DNA from: Sweltsa coloradensis
Lineage: Eukaryota > Arthropoda > Insecta > Plecoptera > Chloroperlidae
Length of the DNA: 64,000 nt
Reading direction: 5' to 3'
Assembly: GCA_024449915.1 (NCBI GenBank)
Contig: JAMZAV010000027.1
Span: 1,178,001 to 1,242,000, forward strand
Shown: positions 1-12,320 of the stretch, in pieces
Layout of the letters: the number at the start of each line of letters is the position of its first letter
How positions within the stretch are numbered: position 1 is the stretch's first letter
The notes under the pieces: generated by a model
Told to the model about the DNA's origin: nothing
Database searches by the model: none
What the model saw: the letters and a program-made list of their open reading frames with translations, nothing else
Position numbers and translations under genes: made by a program

Positions 1-27
1 CCAACGAGACTGTTTGTTTGTCCACAG

Positions 28-172
28 TTCTCCGAGGAAGGCAACCAGAGCCTGAGCATCCTGGGGTTTGTGCCACAGATTGACGACGATGGAAAGTACC
101 TGACGTGTCGTGCGGAGAATCCTTACATCTCCGACAGCGCACTAGAAGACAAGTGGAGGCTAAACGTGCACT
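28..172 (+). CDS. Sidestep-family receptor, exon coding the end of an Ig domain
   Basis: Internal exon of an Ig-superfamily cell-surface receptor, 48 codons plus one base. It follows a pyrimidine-rich acceptor ending TGTCCACAG (19-27) and stops at donor GTAAGT (173-178). It enters in phase 0 and leaves in phase 1. The peptide starts FSEEGNQSLSIL, runs through DDDGKYLTCRAENP, which holds the F-strand cysteine of an Ig fold with its DxGxYxC-like signature, and ends EDKWRLNVH. The TCRAENP motif and the following SALED-W-L pattern are typical of the membrane-distal to middle Ig domains of Side proteins. In Drosophila, Side acts at the cell surface as a ligand or receptor for Beaten-path proteins in axon guidance. 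The B-strand half of this domain must lie upstream of the window. GC content is far above the flanking intron. The family call is firm; the paralogue (side, side-II to side-VIII or other) is not determined. Confidence 0.9.
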
Positions 173-2577
173 GTAAGTGATAATATAGTACATGTACATC
201 TTTTATAGCATGCAATATGGGGTACACCGTAGTACCGCGATGATGCTTGATATACACGGTAGTTCAGCGAATGTTGGGGTGGATGGTTGTAGACGATGTG
301 TGGAGTTGGAGAACCATAAACCGAGGCTCTATGGAAAGTAGACATGAAGTTAAATTCAACAGAAAATATATTTACTACAAATCATTTGCATGAAACAAGT
401 TTTATTACATTGTATTAGAAAGCATAATATTTTAAGAAACGTTAGGTTATCTTTATCAAACAATGATATTCATTGTCCGTTGAGGTATATGAATAGTTCT
501 TTTAATATTACGCTTTGTAAGAAAATAAAACTTGACAGTTATCTTTTGGTAATAATAATGTATATTGTGTACCTACATTACATACATTATTACTTTGTCT
601 TTATATCTTATTATAATAATTCATATTATGATATATGATAACAGTTGTTAAATGTCCGATATTTATATATTTCTAAATATGATGTGTTTGCTTCAGACGT
701 TGATCGAGGTGCATTTTGTATGTCCTCCTTTGTAAATCAGTTTTTAAAACTAAACAGGATGGACGATTGTAGTTAATAAATAAATAAAAATACATCATTG
801 TGTTATTCTTGATAAAAAAAAAACATTTAGCTTTCTATTTGTAAGTGATACCACAAGAATGTAAGCTTATATGGTGAAATGTCATGTATTTTTTTTGCAC
901 AGTTATTCTTTTATTTAAGCTTAGAAGTTTCCTCAAGAAAGTGCATGGAGACTACACTTATTCGCAGTAGCTTGCCTGAAATGTGTTTCCTCCCTGCGCG
1001 GAGTATATGAAAGTAATCATTATCTATTTCGTTACTTAAGAAAAGCTGCAGTTTCAAAAGACTGAAAAAATCAGCCAAAAAAATAAACAAAATGGCACAT
1101 GCTCCTTGGAGACGCTGATGAAGCTAAATATGTATGAAAATATTACGACAAACCTTATACTAAATGAAGCCCTTGGTCTAAACAATAGATTTAGAAAATG
1201 CGCAGCACTTGTGCGTCGTCAGTAGAAGCAGCGATGAGTGGCAGATGCAATAACATTTGCATATGTAGCGTTGTTGGAAAGACTTTTTATCTCGTAAGAA
1301 AGTACTACACATTCCTTTGAAAATGTGCCTACCAAGGACTTGTGTGCATGCTACAAACAACCAGCATAGAACTTTATAACTTTAATTTCAGGATGTGTTT
1401 CCTTGGAATGAATAAGAGGATTACGTATTTGTAAAACTAAATCCAACAAAAAACACTCACCTGTTTAACATCATGTACGACGTACGTCACATCGTTTACT
1501 CCTCAGCTCTCAAAACCAACCAAATATTCTTCGTAATTACTAAAACAGAAACAATCACTTGAGATCTATACTCATTGGGATAAAATTTAGCTGGGTTGCA
1601 TTTGGCATTGTTATACAAAAGTGTATTAAAATAATTAAAAATTAATAGACAATGTTTTCCTTATTGATGGTTTTGTGCCATTTTTTCGTTTATGGCGAGC
1701 TTAACTGACTTTGATAATAATTATTTATTTGCAACATAATTAACGAATCATCATATTTTGTCATGAAAACTGCGACGGGGGTGGGGGTTCTGGTGGCGGT
1801 AGTAGATTTATTATCGGTTTGCATTATTTTTCTGATGTACAAACTTTCCAAAAACTTTGTAAAAAGTACAATACACGACTAATTTTATATTATTCGCATA
1901 CCTGCCAACAGTATTGAATTGGTAGAGTACAAAATTTTCCGTCTTATCAGTTTTGCTTCAATCATAAAATGCCCTCGTGCGATTTTCCAGAAGTCGTTCA
2001 ATGAGACGACGACTCAATATATTTTTCTAGGTTATAAAATGAGGGACAATAGTGACTAATAATCGACATTTTTTATTTGGAAAGGCCATTGGACCATTTC
2101 TGTTTACAGTGGATTGTATCTATATGAAAAACTATCTAGTTGTTTGCTCGATAGAGTAACGCTTATTACATTTATCAGACCGATACATTCACGCTATACT
2201 CACAACAAATTGCCATGATACGCTATAATATTGAAGCATTCTGACGTTCCCCCGATTGCCTGGGGTTAAATACCTACATGACGAGCCGCACAGTTTGTTA
2301 GACTGCCACGTGTTCCGAATCAGGTCACGTGAGAGAATTTGATACTGCTGATCATTAAAATACCCCCTCCCCCCGACCCACCCATCCGCCGTCGTTCAAC
2401 AACTCCTCGTAAACCACCTCAACAAGGCACTTAGGCCATTTAAGTTCACGTAGTTGGCAAACAAAGGACAGTTCGGCTTTAACGAAATGTTGACAAATAG
2501 TGGCGGCACTAAACACACAACAATACATTTCATTACAAGTCTCTTAAGTCTAGTCTGTCAAAAATTTATTAACAATT

Positions 2578-2989
2578 GTGTGGCTCGTTGGTCTTGTAAT
2601 TAGCGTATCTGCTTACAATGCAGAAGGTCCAGGGTTCGATTCCCGTCAAAGTCAGAAGTTTTTTAACTTCTGATTTGGACTGAAGTCCCATCAATTCTTG
2701 TCTTAGGAGTTCGGTGACTTTGGAACCGTCCTAGCAACGAAGCACATAATAAATTCAGAGTAGTTCTAAATCGGCCTTGTTGATTCTGGCGTTGATCCGC
2801 GGGTGTTCGCACTGTCCATACCACTGATTGCCATATTTCCTATTAAAACATATCGATCTTTAGTTGGTTATCGCGCACTCGTCGATTGCGTCGGGGCCTA
2901 CAGGTTTGGCTTGGTCGCTTTGATTTACTGTCCCCCACTGAAAATCAGTTATAATTATAACTGAGTGGGTAGACTCTAAATACAATTTA
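2578..2989 (+). mobile_element. tRNA-derived SINE, family 1, near full length
   Basis: The tRNA-like head has an A-box-like TGGCTCGTTGG near 2581 and a B box GGTTCGATTCC at 2633-2643. It is followed by a body with the landmarks GATCCGCGGGTGTTCGCACT and CGTCGATTGCGTCGGGGCCT. The 3' end carries a stem-loop, CCCACTGAAAATCAGTT...ACTGAGTGGG, and then AGACTCTAAATACAATTT. A near-identical full copy sits at 52092-52500, so this is one dispersed family. Confidence 0.85.
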
Positions 2990-4788
2990 AGGGTGATTAT
3001 GAACATACACATATGTTATAGTAAGTTAGTTAATGTGATTTAAGGGCACACAAAACGAAGATTATTAGTGCCCGATTTTTTTTTTTTTTACAAATATGTT
3101 AGCGGTGTGTGTATGTATGTGTGTTAGTTATGTGTATGCTGTACGTGTGTCTGATTGTGTCGACTGAAATTCTGACTGACATTTTTCCAGAGTTTCCATT
3201 CAGTCGTTAATACGAATGCTATGAATTAAGAATTCCAAACAGCCCTAGGACAATTCTTCCAAAACTACCATAAAACAATTAACTTGGCTAGTCAAGTGAA
3301 GAGTGGCTTTGTACGGTACCTGGGCTAGTTTCCCACGAGAAATTAAATTTTCATAGATGGCCTAAGGCATGTTTAAACGAAACATGCTCGAGATATATTT
3401 CTCTAACAGAGGGACACGGGGCGTAAAAGCAACGCGCGTAGACACGTGATGTTAATCTGGCAAAGCGCTCGCCGAGTTTTACATTCATTCGCACTCTACT
3501 TGATTAACATAAAGTTAGGTGAAGAAACATTCGTATGCGGAAACCTCTGTTTGTATTCACGAGTGAATTGTAATTTGAGTAAATTAAGGGAGAATTTCTT
3601 TACACAAGCTCGGTCAAATGTGTAACAAATATCAAATCATTCACAATATCATTAGTGTTTTACATTTGAAAAATACTATTTAAGTGTGTAATATGAGGAA
3701 AATCAATTAAAGAACGTTGTACAATTAAAAAAATATGAATCCATTGTTCGAAATCGGTATTATTTTCATCATTAAAATTAATTGTGTTCTAATAAAGTAA
3801 TGTTTATGTTTCATTACAAATTAAGAGTAAACAGTTGTGCGCTAACGGATCAAAACAATAAATTCAAAGTGATTCGTCCACAAATAAACACAATTCCATA
3901 ACTCTATCTTATCTTGCTGTATGCTATTATTTAAAAGCTTCGAAAGGATTTTAGAAACTTGACAAAATAATACCCTTGGCTTTTATTTGTTTCGCTTCTC
4001 TACGCCAGTCTATTCGATACTGTGTACAAACTCTATGTTAAGATTAACTACAGGGTGCAAGAAAGAATTTTTAGTTCAGCGTATTTCTACTCAAATGATC
4101 TGAAAGTCATTGTATTTGCGTAATTCTCACTAGGATATACTTGTCTGATAACAAATTGTCAAATTGTCCAACATAGCTTAAAACCAAGCAGGGGATTCAC
4201 ACACCGGTGATTTTAAACAGCAACCTCAACCAACCTCTACTTCTATTACTGTGCAATATCTTAATTCTACCGAATTTATGTATTTATTATTTGTTTGATA
4301 AGAAAATTATTCGTGTTAGTATTTTTTAAATGTGCATTTATAGTAGTCACCTTTAGTCACACGTGTTCTGGAACTGAATTAGTATAAGTGCAACATTTTA
4401 TTCTGTAACATTGCCTTGCGGTGCATAGACGTCACCATTTATCAACAATTTTCCATTTTAAATAATTAGGTCAATTCACATATCTTTATAGGAGTTGTAT
4501 AATATTATTAAATAATGTAGGCCTAGTACAAAAATGTTTATTTGGTTAAAGTAAAAAATCATCTTTTCCCATCCACCTGACATATATAGAGCTATATGTG
4601 TATTGAGATGATCATTACGTACTTCAAGGAATCATTTACATAATTAGTTGACTGCTTTATTGTTTTAGATTTTTATTTTTTATTTTTCTTGTTCGTTATT
4701 CTGTGTCGCAAAACGACAACTTTGGCTGCAGAGACCGAAAAAGGTTTATTATGGAATACAGAAGTAGGAACACAAGGTGTATGTAATT

Positions 4789-4985
4789 AGGCTCATTGGA
4801 CCAGTAGTGAAAGTGCATACTTTCAATGTGGATAATCTCGGGATCGAATCTTGTTTCAAGAAGATGATTTTTAGCCTCTGAAATTGACTTAATAAATAAA
4901 ACAACTATTTTAAGTTGAGTAAGTGTAAGCTGTTACATTGGAGCTGTCCTAGCAAAGGAGGCACATAATATAGGTTGTGGTAAAT
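4789..4985 (+). mobile_element. Degenerate family 1 SINE, head and middle
   Basis: It has GGCTCATTGGACCAGTAG in the head and a decayed B box GGGATCGAATC near 4840. The phrase GGAGCTGTCCTAGCAAAGGAGGCACATAAT matches the family 1 body in several short blocks. The 3' half is missing. Confidence 0.6.
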
Positions 4986-5710
4986 TGGTGGTTTAAAAAA
5001 CATTATGTATTAAGTTTCTCGTGTGAGACTTATAGAGAATGATTATTATTATTATTATTATGTGTTTATTCCGTACATTCATTACATATTATATAATAAA
5101 CATACGGATGGATGCTAATAGCAGACCGAAGATCCATTTGAGACAGTATACACCCATCCTAAGAATTATATACAACAATAATAAAATACATATCAACCAA
5201 GATGAAACAGACACATATCAACTCTTAAAAATTATTCTCTCATGTCAATGTCCTCAGTAACAGGATGTGGCCTTCGAATCCAAGTTGGCGATAATAAAGC
5301 TTATCAAAACTCCACGTACTCTAACACGTGCATATCAATACACGTTGAATTAGACACAAAAAGGAAAGAATCCTACTTGAAATTGTTATCTCCGGGCTTT
5401 ATATGGGACCAGTTCTAACGAGGACTTGTTGAGCCCTTTGCATGTAAGCCTTTGAGAGAGATTACCGGGCAGGCAGTTTTCTCCCCCCCCCTTCTTCTCG
5501 ACCCTCACTACCCTTTCCACCATCCAGACATCCGCACTCAACCAACACCTGTAAATATTTTACTTTTTATCGCAAATTACTGCACACCCCGAGGTGGCCT
5601 GGGAACCAGTGGGGAAATTGAAAACTGAGCTTTCATGAAAGTTTGAAAATGATGACCCTAAAAAATTAAAATAATTACATTGTGATTTAAAGGGGAGCCA
5701 AATATTTATG

Positions 5711-6004
5711 GTGTGGTTCGTTGGTCCAGTGGTTACTTTCCCTGCTTCTAATACAAAAGGTCCAGAGTTTGAATCTTGCTTCACGTAAACTTTTTTCAAT
5801 TGAGGTGTAGACTTTTATTCATCCATATGATCTCTACCGTCTTAGCAAAGAGGCACTTATAAATCACGTTAAAGTTGTTCTTACGACCTATACTTGTCGA
5901 TACCGGTCACGGACTGTGCACTTTAGCGCGTCGATGCCGTCGGTGTAAACGGGGTTGGTTTGGACCACTTCAGCAAAGTCCCCTACCGAAAATCAGTTGT
6001 CTTG
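5711..6004 (+). mobile_element. Diverged family 1 SINE copy
   Basis: The head is GTGTGGTTCGTTGGTCCAGT and the B box has decayed to AGTTTGAATC. The body still aligns in order: GTCTTAGCAAAGAGGCAC, then GTCGATGCCGTCGG, then GGGTTGGTTTGGACC, then CCGAAAATCAGTTG. It lies tail to tail with the minus-strand copy that starts about 70 bp downstream. Confidence 0.7.
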
Positions 6005-6073
6005 TCGACAATTGCATAGGCTACACTTTATCATTTACCTTTTACGACTTATTAAATTTAAAAAAAAAAATCG

Positions 6074-6383
6074 TATTTAGAGTCTACCCACATTAGTCAT
6101 ATAACTGATTTTCAGTGGGGGACATTAAACCAAAGCGACCAAGCCAACCATGTAGGCCCCGACGCAATCGACGAGTGAGCGATAGCCGACCAAAGATCGA
6201 TATGTTTAAAAGGAAATATAGCAATCAGTGGTATGGACAGTGCGAACACCCTCGGATCAACGCAAGGCCGATTCAGAACAACTTTGAATTTATTATGTGC
6301 CTCGTTGTTTGAACGGATCCAAAGTCACCGTTTACTATTCCTAAGACAGGAACTGATGGACTGAAGTCCGAATCAGAAGTTTA
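6074..6383 (-). mobile_element. Family 1 SINE, minus strand, head truncated
   Basis: The reverse complement of the family body reads from the 3' tip (GTATTTAGAGTCTACCCAC) through CCCGACGCAATCGACGAGTG to CTGAAGTCCGAATCAGAAG. The tRNA-like head is absent. The 65-residue open frame at 6115-6312 is a reading of this repeat, not a gene. Confidence 0.85.
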
Positions 6384-6516
6384 AAAACTTGAGTTAAAAA
6401 CTAGAGCGGTTTGATCTGGCGTCGCTATATTCACACTATCACTCGCTGACGTCATCTAACCAGCCGTGAGAAAACATGGCGGCCATATTTTACGTAGCAT
6501 TTGGCCGATTGGGACT

Positions 6517-6650
6517 ATTACTATTACAATTCAGAGCTTAAAATGTACCCGTTCTGATGGTCCAGTGTTAAGACGCCTGTCTGGAATGCGAGAGATCCGT
6601 GGTTCGATTCCCGGTGGGCGGACTTTTTTAATTTCTGAATTGTAGTAAAT
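6517..6650 (+). mobile_element. tRNA-like SINE head inside short inverted arms
   Basis: The tRNA-like part (6551-6622) has A-box-like TGGTCCAGTGTTAAGACG and a perfect B box GGTTCGATTCC (6601-6611). The acceptor arms do not pair, so it is not a functional tRNA gene. It is bracketed by inverted sequences, TTACTATTACAATTCAGA on the left and TCTGAATTGTAGTAAAT on the right. The same arm sequence forms a hairpin at 45702-45760. Confidence 0.55.
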
Positions 6651-7049
6651 TAATATTATTCACTGGTCCCAGCACTAAGTTAATACTAACACAAGGTTTG
6701 CATACATTAATGGATTCACCAAACACTGCATAATCTTAGCGCAGGCTTATTTCTAGTGTAGAAATCAATTAGGGCAAGTTTTTATAGTTACATAAATAGG
6801 CCAAGCCGTCCACACTTTGACAATTCGCTGGAACTTCTAGGGTCAAGCAATGTGTATCTAGTGCTAGTTACGTGTGACTTTTAAAGGTGCCTTATCTGAG
6901 ATTTGCCGAGTGAGTGTCGATGGTGTCGGTAAAACATTACCATTGATTTAATTATGTCCCCGGGTATACACTTATTTATTACACTTCACACACTCAAAAA
7001 CACTAAACCAAATGAACATGGTCACGTGCATTTGTATATGTATAGTACT

Positions 7050-7675
7050 TTTTTTTATCGTGGGAAACCTGTTATAGGGTGCAATTAGCCCCTCTTCAGC
7101 TGAACTAGGTATGTGCGGATAGGAAATTGTGAAGGGATGTCCGAGGGCTATTTAAGAGGACTCAATCCCTTGCATTCGCCTTAAGAGATGGGATAGTCGC
7201 GAAATTAAAACCACGCGAAATTACAGTTTTTTCGTGATATCTCGAGAACGATGCAAAATATCTAAAAACTGATTCTAGACCGAATTGTGGTTTTGTTAAA
7301 ACAATATAATGCAAGAAAAAATATTGTAATGTGATGGTAATTACGTTTTTTATTAGAATTTTAATTAATTAATGCATATTTTAAATACAATGCGCACCAA
7401 TTATTATATTTAAATATTTTTTCTTGCATTCTATTGTTCCAACAAAACCACAATTCGGTCTAGAATCAGTTTTTAGATATTTTGCATCGTTCTCGAGATA
7501 TCACGATAAAACGGTAATTTCGTGTGGTTTTAATTTCGCGACTATCCCATCCTCTTAATGACTGAGGAAACCTCGGAAAAAACCTTCAGTCAGGATTGCC
7601 GGTCTCGACGGGATTCGAACCCGGACCCCTCCGAATCAGAGTCGAGCGCTTAGCGCCCGAGCCAACACTGTCGGT
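7050..7675 (-). mobile_element. tRNA-derived SINE, family 2, with 11-bp target duplication
   Basis: It reads on the minus strand from a tRNA-like head whose B box is CCGGGTTCGAATCCC to an A-rich tail (the T run at 7049-7056). It is flanked by identical direct repeats TGTATAGTACT at 7039-7049 and 7676-7686, a clean retrotransposition signature. The element is split by the TTAA-flanked MITE at 7185-7554. Without that insert the SINE is about 250 bp. Confidence 0.85.
7185..7554. mobile_element. 370-bp foldback MITE with TTAA target duplication
   Basis: Arms of about 140 bp are inverted: the left begins GAGATGGGATAGTCGCG and the right ends CGCGACTATCCCATCCTC. They enclose an AT-rich spacer near 7330-7410. 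TTAA flanks both sides (7181-7184 and 7555-7558), which is the target site used by piggyBac-type transposases. It has no coding capacity. Confidence 0.88.
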
Positions 7676-10600
7676 TGTATAGTACTGTGCATTGTTGTCT
7701 TTATGTACTTATTGTAAATGTATATTGTTCATGCTATATTATTGATATTAATGTGAGTGGTAAATTGCGCTTGTGGTAAATGTGTTTTGTTGCAACGTGG
7801 TCGCAGAATAAAATGGCATAAAAAATACAATAAATAAATACGCTTCCTTGCGAAACCGCATTTATAAATTCACGATGCCCCGTCATAGTGGTCTACGTCC
7901 AAGGATATCGAAGTTATATTACAGACTTGAAACTCTTTGATTCGCGAAATAACTCTAACAAAAATTGGATTTTGTATTTATAGCCAAAAACTGTCCGCGT
8001 AAAATAGGGTTCCAAAATGTGAAGCTGTATTTTACTATGATATTTACCCAAATGACATCAGCATACGTATTGTGAGTTCTCGAGATGATGTGTGTTGCGT
8101 TATCACATTGAGGTAATAACATTCCTGGTTTACCCAGGACCACAAAAAGCCACTTATGCAATTTGCCATTAAAATCGCATGGCCGGCTGCAGAATGGTCC
8201 AAGCAATAAGACATTTAGGTGTTATCAGAGTGCCCGCAAGCGCGACCGTTGGTGCTACGTATAATCATCCCAAACTCTAATTTTGGAAGCTATCTCTTAA
8301 TAACAAAAACAAAACTAACTCCCGAATTTACTGGCCGTGTACATTAATGGGTAGGCGGATCTTCACAAAACCATGCTGCACAGCCTATAGAGCGTATTTG
8401 CTAATCTCAAATTAGGCTACTGGGCGCAAACTTATTCCTTAACAAGCAAAACACACGTTGGAATCATGAACTGGCCACATTAGAACATTTATAAACAACG
8501 CACAGAATTTCACAAGTCTATTTCGAAGACCAATCAGGATAATGGGGATCTAAATACACAACGACGTGACTTTGTTTACTATTTTTAATTAATCTTAAAA
8601 CAGATTTGACATTAACGAAATATATACTTAAAACATTTCAGTTTAACTTAAATTCTAAATGTGAATAAGCCTTACATTGCATTATAGCGTTAAAAGTTTG
8701 TTTCTCTCATACTTTTATAAAACATTGAAAAGTACACCGTAACTTTATCAAGTCAAGTCAGGTCCATCTCGCAAGATTACTGAATTGTTTGTACAGATTA
8801 AACTTCTGCAACTCTTTCAGAATTTCCGCAACTTTCTCTGTATTACATTGGGATATGGACCTGTTAGTTAGATCTACACTATTTTGTCGTTGATAAGGCA
8901 AATATTTCTTCTCCGACCCTTTATAATTTGTATATTATTATATTTTTAATTAATACATGTCCTTATAATACGTTTCAATGCAGACAAGAACCAGCTTTGT
9001 TTTTAAGATACTGATTGAAAGTAAATAATATTATGAACACTGGATAAAACTTGGTGTAAAAATATAAAGATTATCGCCGAGAATTTGTTTGGCTTTGCGG
9101 GCTGGTGATGTCAAGCACCACGTTTTCAGTAAAACATAATATGTAAGGCACTTTCAACCCTCATTAATGATATATATATTCCTATTAAAATGATTGTTGT
9201 TGTTGCCAAGTTCATCTCAAGAAGGGCTAGGTGAACAAGAAAATACATCCATGTGAATTCCCTCTTTACTGGGGATTAGCTACCGTCAGTGAATGTAAGT
9301 GGTTACTTAATTGCGTTTACACTCTTAACACTGAGGTGTGTGTGAATCAAAGAAACCTGGATTATATCCAACGAACACAACATCGCACTAAAACACTTAG
9401 CCCTTCACTTCAACACCCTAACAACTAGCAAGTAATTAACAAACACAACTTGAAGCGCGTCGATCTATATATACGGCTGCACATAACAGATACTTTACCA
9501 CGTACATAAACTGTAAAGCTTGCCCTATCCACAACTTGCTACGGTAGATAACATTGCTCTATTTTTCAATAACACCATGTATTTGCATTTGGTGAAATTT
9601 ACACCATCGCCAATTTAAGTAAAATTCATAATCTGATTATTAAGTTTTAGCTCAGCTTTGCAACAATAGGTCTATACTACAACACCAATGCAATTAATAC
9701 AATAATTGTTTGTATTAAATATTTATTATTACTAATTAACATTCATTGGTTTTTAAAAGTTAATAAATAAATACGCATAAAAAATTATTTTGCTGCGAGT
9801 ATAATATCGTATCATGTTTATACTCTCAACATTCCTGCGACCACAAATTACGCAAATATAATATATTTGCACTAGTGGAATTATTTTCTATTGCAAATAA
9901 AGAGTTAATAATAATAATGACACCTTCGTAACAAAATGCAAAAATAATATTTTCTTAACAATCCTAACTATTTTCAAAAGTGGAACGTACAAAATATGAA
10001 TGAAAACGTTTGAGTCTGTGATCAATTTGATCTATCCTAGAGAAATGTCGGTAATAAAATACGTTATTGTTATAACATGCAATTTTTACCTAAAAATATA
10101 ACATCGTTCTTTCTATATATCTATCTCTATAATTTCCAAACTTTCGAAGCAAAGTGTACAGAATAAAAGCGTGGTGGGCCTTGCTATAAAAAGTGACCTA
10201 TTTACTTTCGCTCAGTATCAAACTTGACCACTCTGTAGACTCTCGAGCCTGGCTATGTTGTCTGATGGGTCGATTGCTTCCTATACGTCCTGCCATGAGA
10301 AGAGCCTACCTTCTAAGTCCACATATTGAATATTGATTGGAGTCTTATGTGAAGCATCTATGTTTACTTTGTTCTGCCGAAAATATATCTTCAACATTTT
10401 TAGATATAACTTTTTTTCTTATTGATTAAAACTGATAAAAAAAATGAACTTTTTGTGTACATATTTATTACCGCATTGGAAATATGAACATATATGGTGA
10501 AGAACTGTTTCTTCTTCACTTATAATAATACTTATTAACTTCCTTCTGGTCAAGGAGCTAACTATTTTTTTTGTTTTCAAACCCGATTCAAAGTGGTGAT

Positions 10601-11089
10601 ACAAAAGCCATTGTTTAGAATCTACGGTAATCAGTGTTTTTGCCACCTAATATAAAATGTACATATTTTATTGCACTGTACCTCAACTTTGCTTTAAAAA
10701 AAAGGTATTGCCTATTTTTGTTTCCTTTTTTATTTTTCATACAATATTAATACAGACATGGTAAATTACTAAGGGATAGGATTACATTGTGAGATACCAG
10801 ACACGTGCTAAAATTCTAAATTAATTTTAATATGCTGAATTCGATCCCACAACCGCGACGTTCGAAGGATTGTTCAGATACAGAAACACATTGCACGTCT
10901 TGCTTGAGACATGAGGTCAGTATAACATTTCTCCTGGATCAATATTTTAATTATTTACTCCACTTTAATAATTCCAATCAACCTGGACAATCCTGCAGGA
11001 AGTCAGAAGCCAACACAAGTAACTTGTGTAGTGTGTAGCAATGTAATTCCCTTATATCGTAAACAATAATTTTTCAAACATCTTCTTCG

Positions 11090-11332
11090 GGATTCTCGCT
11101 GTAGGTTACACACCATTATTACTCGGCTTGACCCAATCTTGAGGCGAGTAACTAGGTTGATAGGGTCTTAAGAGCAATATGAAGGGAATGAGAAGACTCA
11201 ATCCCAGCATTCGTATTAACTGCTGAAGAAAACCTTGGAAACACTTTCAGTAAGGATTGTCGGTGGCGGGATTCGAACATGTGACCTCCCGATTCCGAGT
11301 CTCACGCGTTACGTAGAGCTACCTCTATCGTG
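11090..11332 (-). mobile_element. Family 2 SINE, second copy (empty MITE site)
   Basis: Aligned with 7050-7675 it shares ACTCAATCCC...GCATTCG, then CTTTCAGTAAGGATTG, then GCGGGATTCGAAC (reverse-complement B box). At the place where the other copy carries the MITE, this copy reads GCATTCGTATTAACTGCTGA with one uninterrupted TTAA. Confidence 0.75.
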
Positions 11333-11606
11333 TGAGTATGTGTGGCTAATAGTTGTTTATTTCTCGTATAACAATTACGACCAATTATTTAATTACCAAA
11401 CGACAGTGCCAATGAAATTATAAAACTCTTTACGAGTTGTATTAATGTGATTTTGGCGTACTGCTACTAATAAACCAAACTAATACTTGAATTTGTTGTA
11501 AATGTAAAGTTTTGAATAGTTTATTCAATTATCTATAGCTAACAAATTGCAGAATTATATTTAATTTAAATGTCAAGTTTAATTGCAACTCACGACATAC
11601 ATTTAA

Positions 11607-12052
11607 CTAGTTTGGGGCCTTCAAAGTCCAACTCGCTACCTTCCCGTGGTTTGACCTGTGAGTAGGGGAGTAGTGTATTCCCCAAAACTAAGGGCGAGCT
11701 CTGGCCGGTTGGGGTGCGTGTTGCAAAGAGAGCTCTCGCGCAACTTTTTATCACACATTTCTTCATTCACACAGCCTTATTCATATTTATTTTCTTCTTT
11801 CACTTTTTTCGTCTCCATACTTGCCGGCCCTCTCTGCAACGAGCACTCCTCCGTTCCCACCCAGTTTAACCCATCCTATCCAACATCCTCACTCCTTCCC
11901 ATTAACTTCCCTCGTCTACCCTTACGTTCCTCCCATTGGAAAGAAGAAAACATGGTGGTAATCCACAATTATGGAAAAAGAAAATTTGGAAGATTCCAAT
12001 ACAATTGACATGGGCACTGATAACTCTACTGTTGAGTGCCCTTAAACAACAT

Positions 12053-12114
<62 letters not shown>
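11607..12114 (+). mobile_element. Probable non-LTR retroelement 3' end with (TAAC)n tail
   Basis: A GC-richer, non-coding block ends in a stem-loop (GGGCACT at 12012-12018 pairing with AGTGCCC at 12035-12041). About 15 TAAC units follow immediately (12053-12114). A 3' hairpin plus a short tandem-repeat tail is the usual ending of CR1/L2/RTE-like LINEs or SINEs that borrow their 3' ends. No reverse transcriptase frame is present, so it would be a 5'-truncated copy or a SINE. Confidence 0.55.
12053..12114. repeat. (TAAC)n microsatellite
   Basis: About 15 uninterrupted TAAC units directly after the hairpin at 12012-12041. Confidence 0.97.
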
Positions 12115-12320
12115 GGAATAAATATTTATTTGCTTAAATAATGTAAAAAATTGATAATTCAATAGCCTATTTTGAGAATTTTTTTATTGTAAATATACTC
12201 TAAAGCCACAATATTACAATCATTAAATCATTATTCAACTGATATTCCGTAATTTTCAGAATCGGTTATCATTTTGAAACTGATTTACTCCTGAACTTCA
12301 ACATGTAATTGTATGCTTAA

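Noticed and set aside
7600..7675. Functional tRNA gene on the minus strand
   Set aside because: The B box is good, but it is the head of a SINE with an A-rich tail and 11-bp target duplications.
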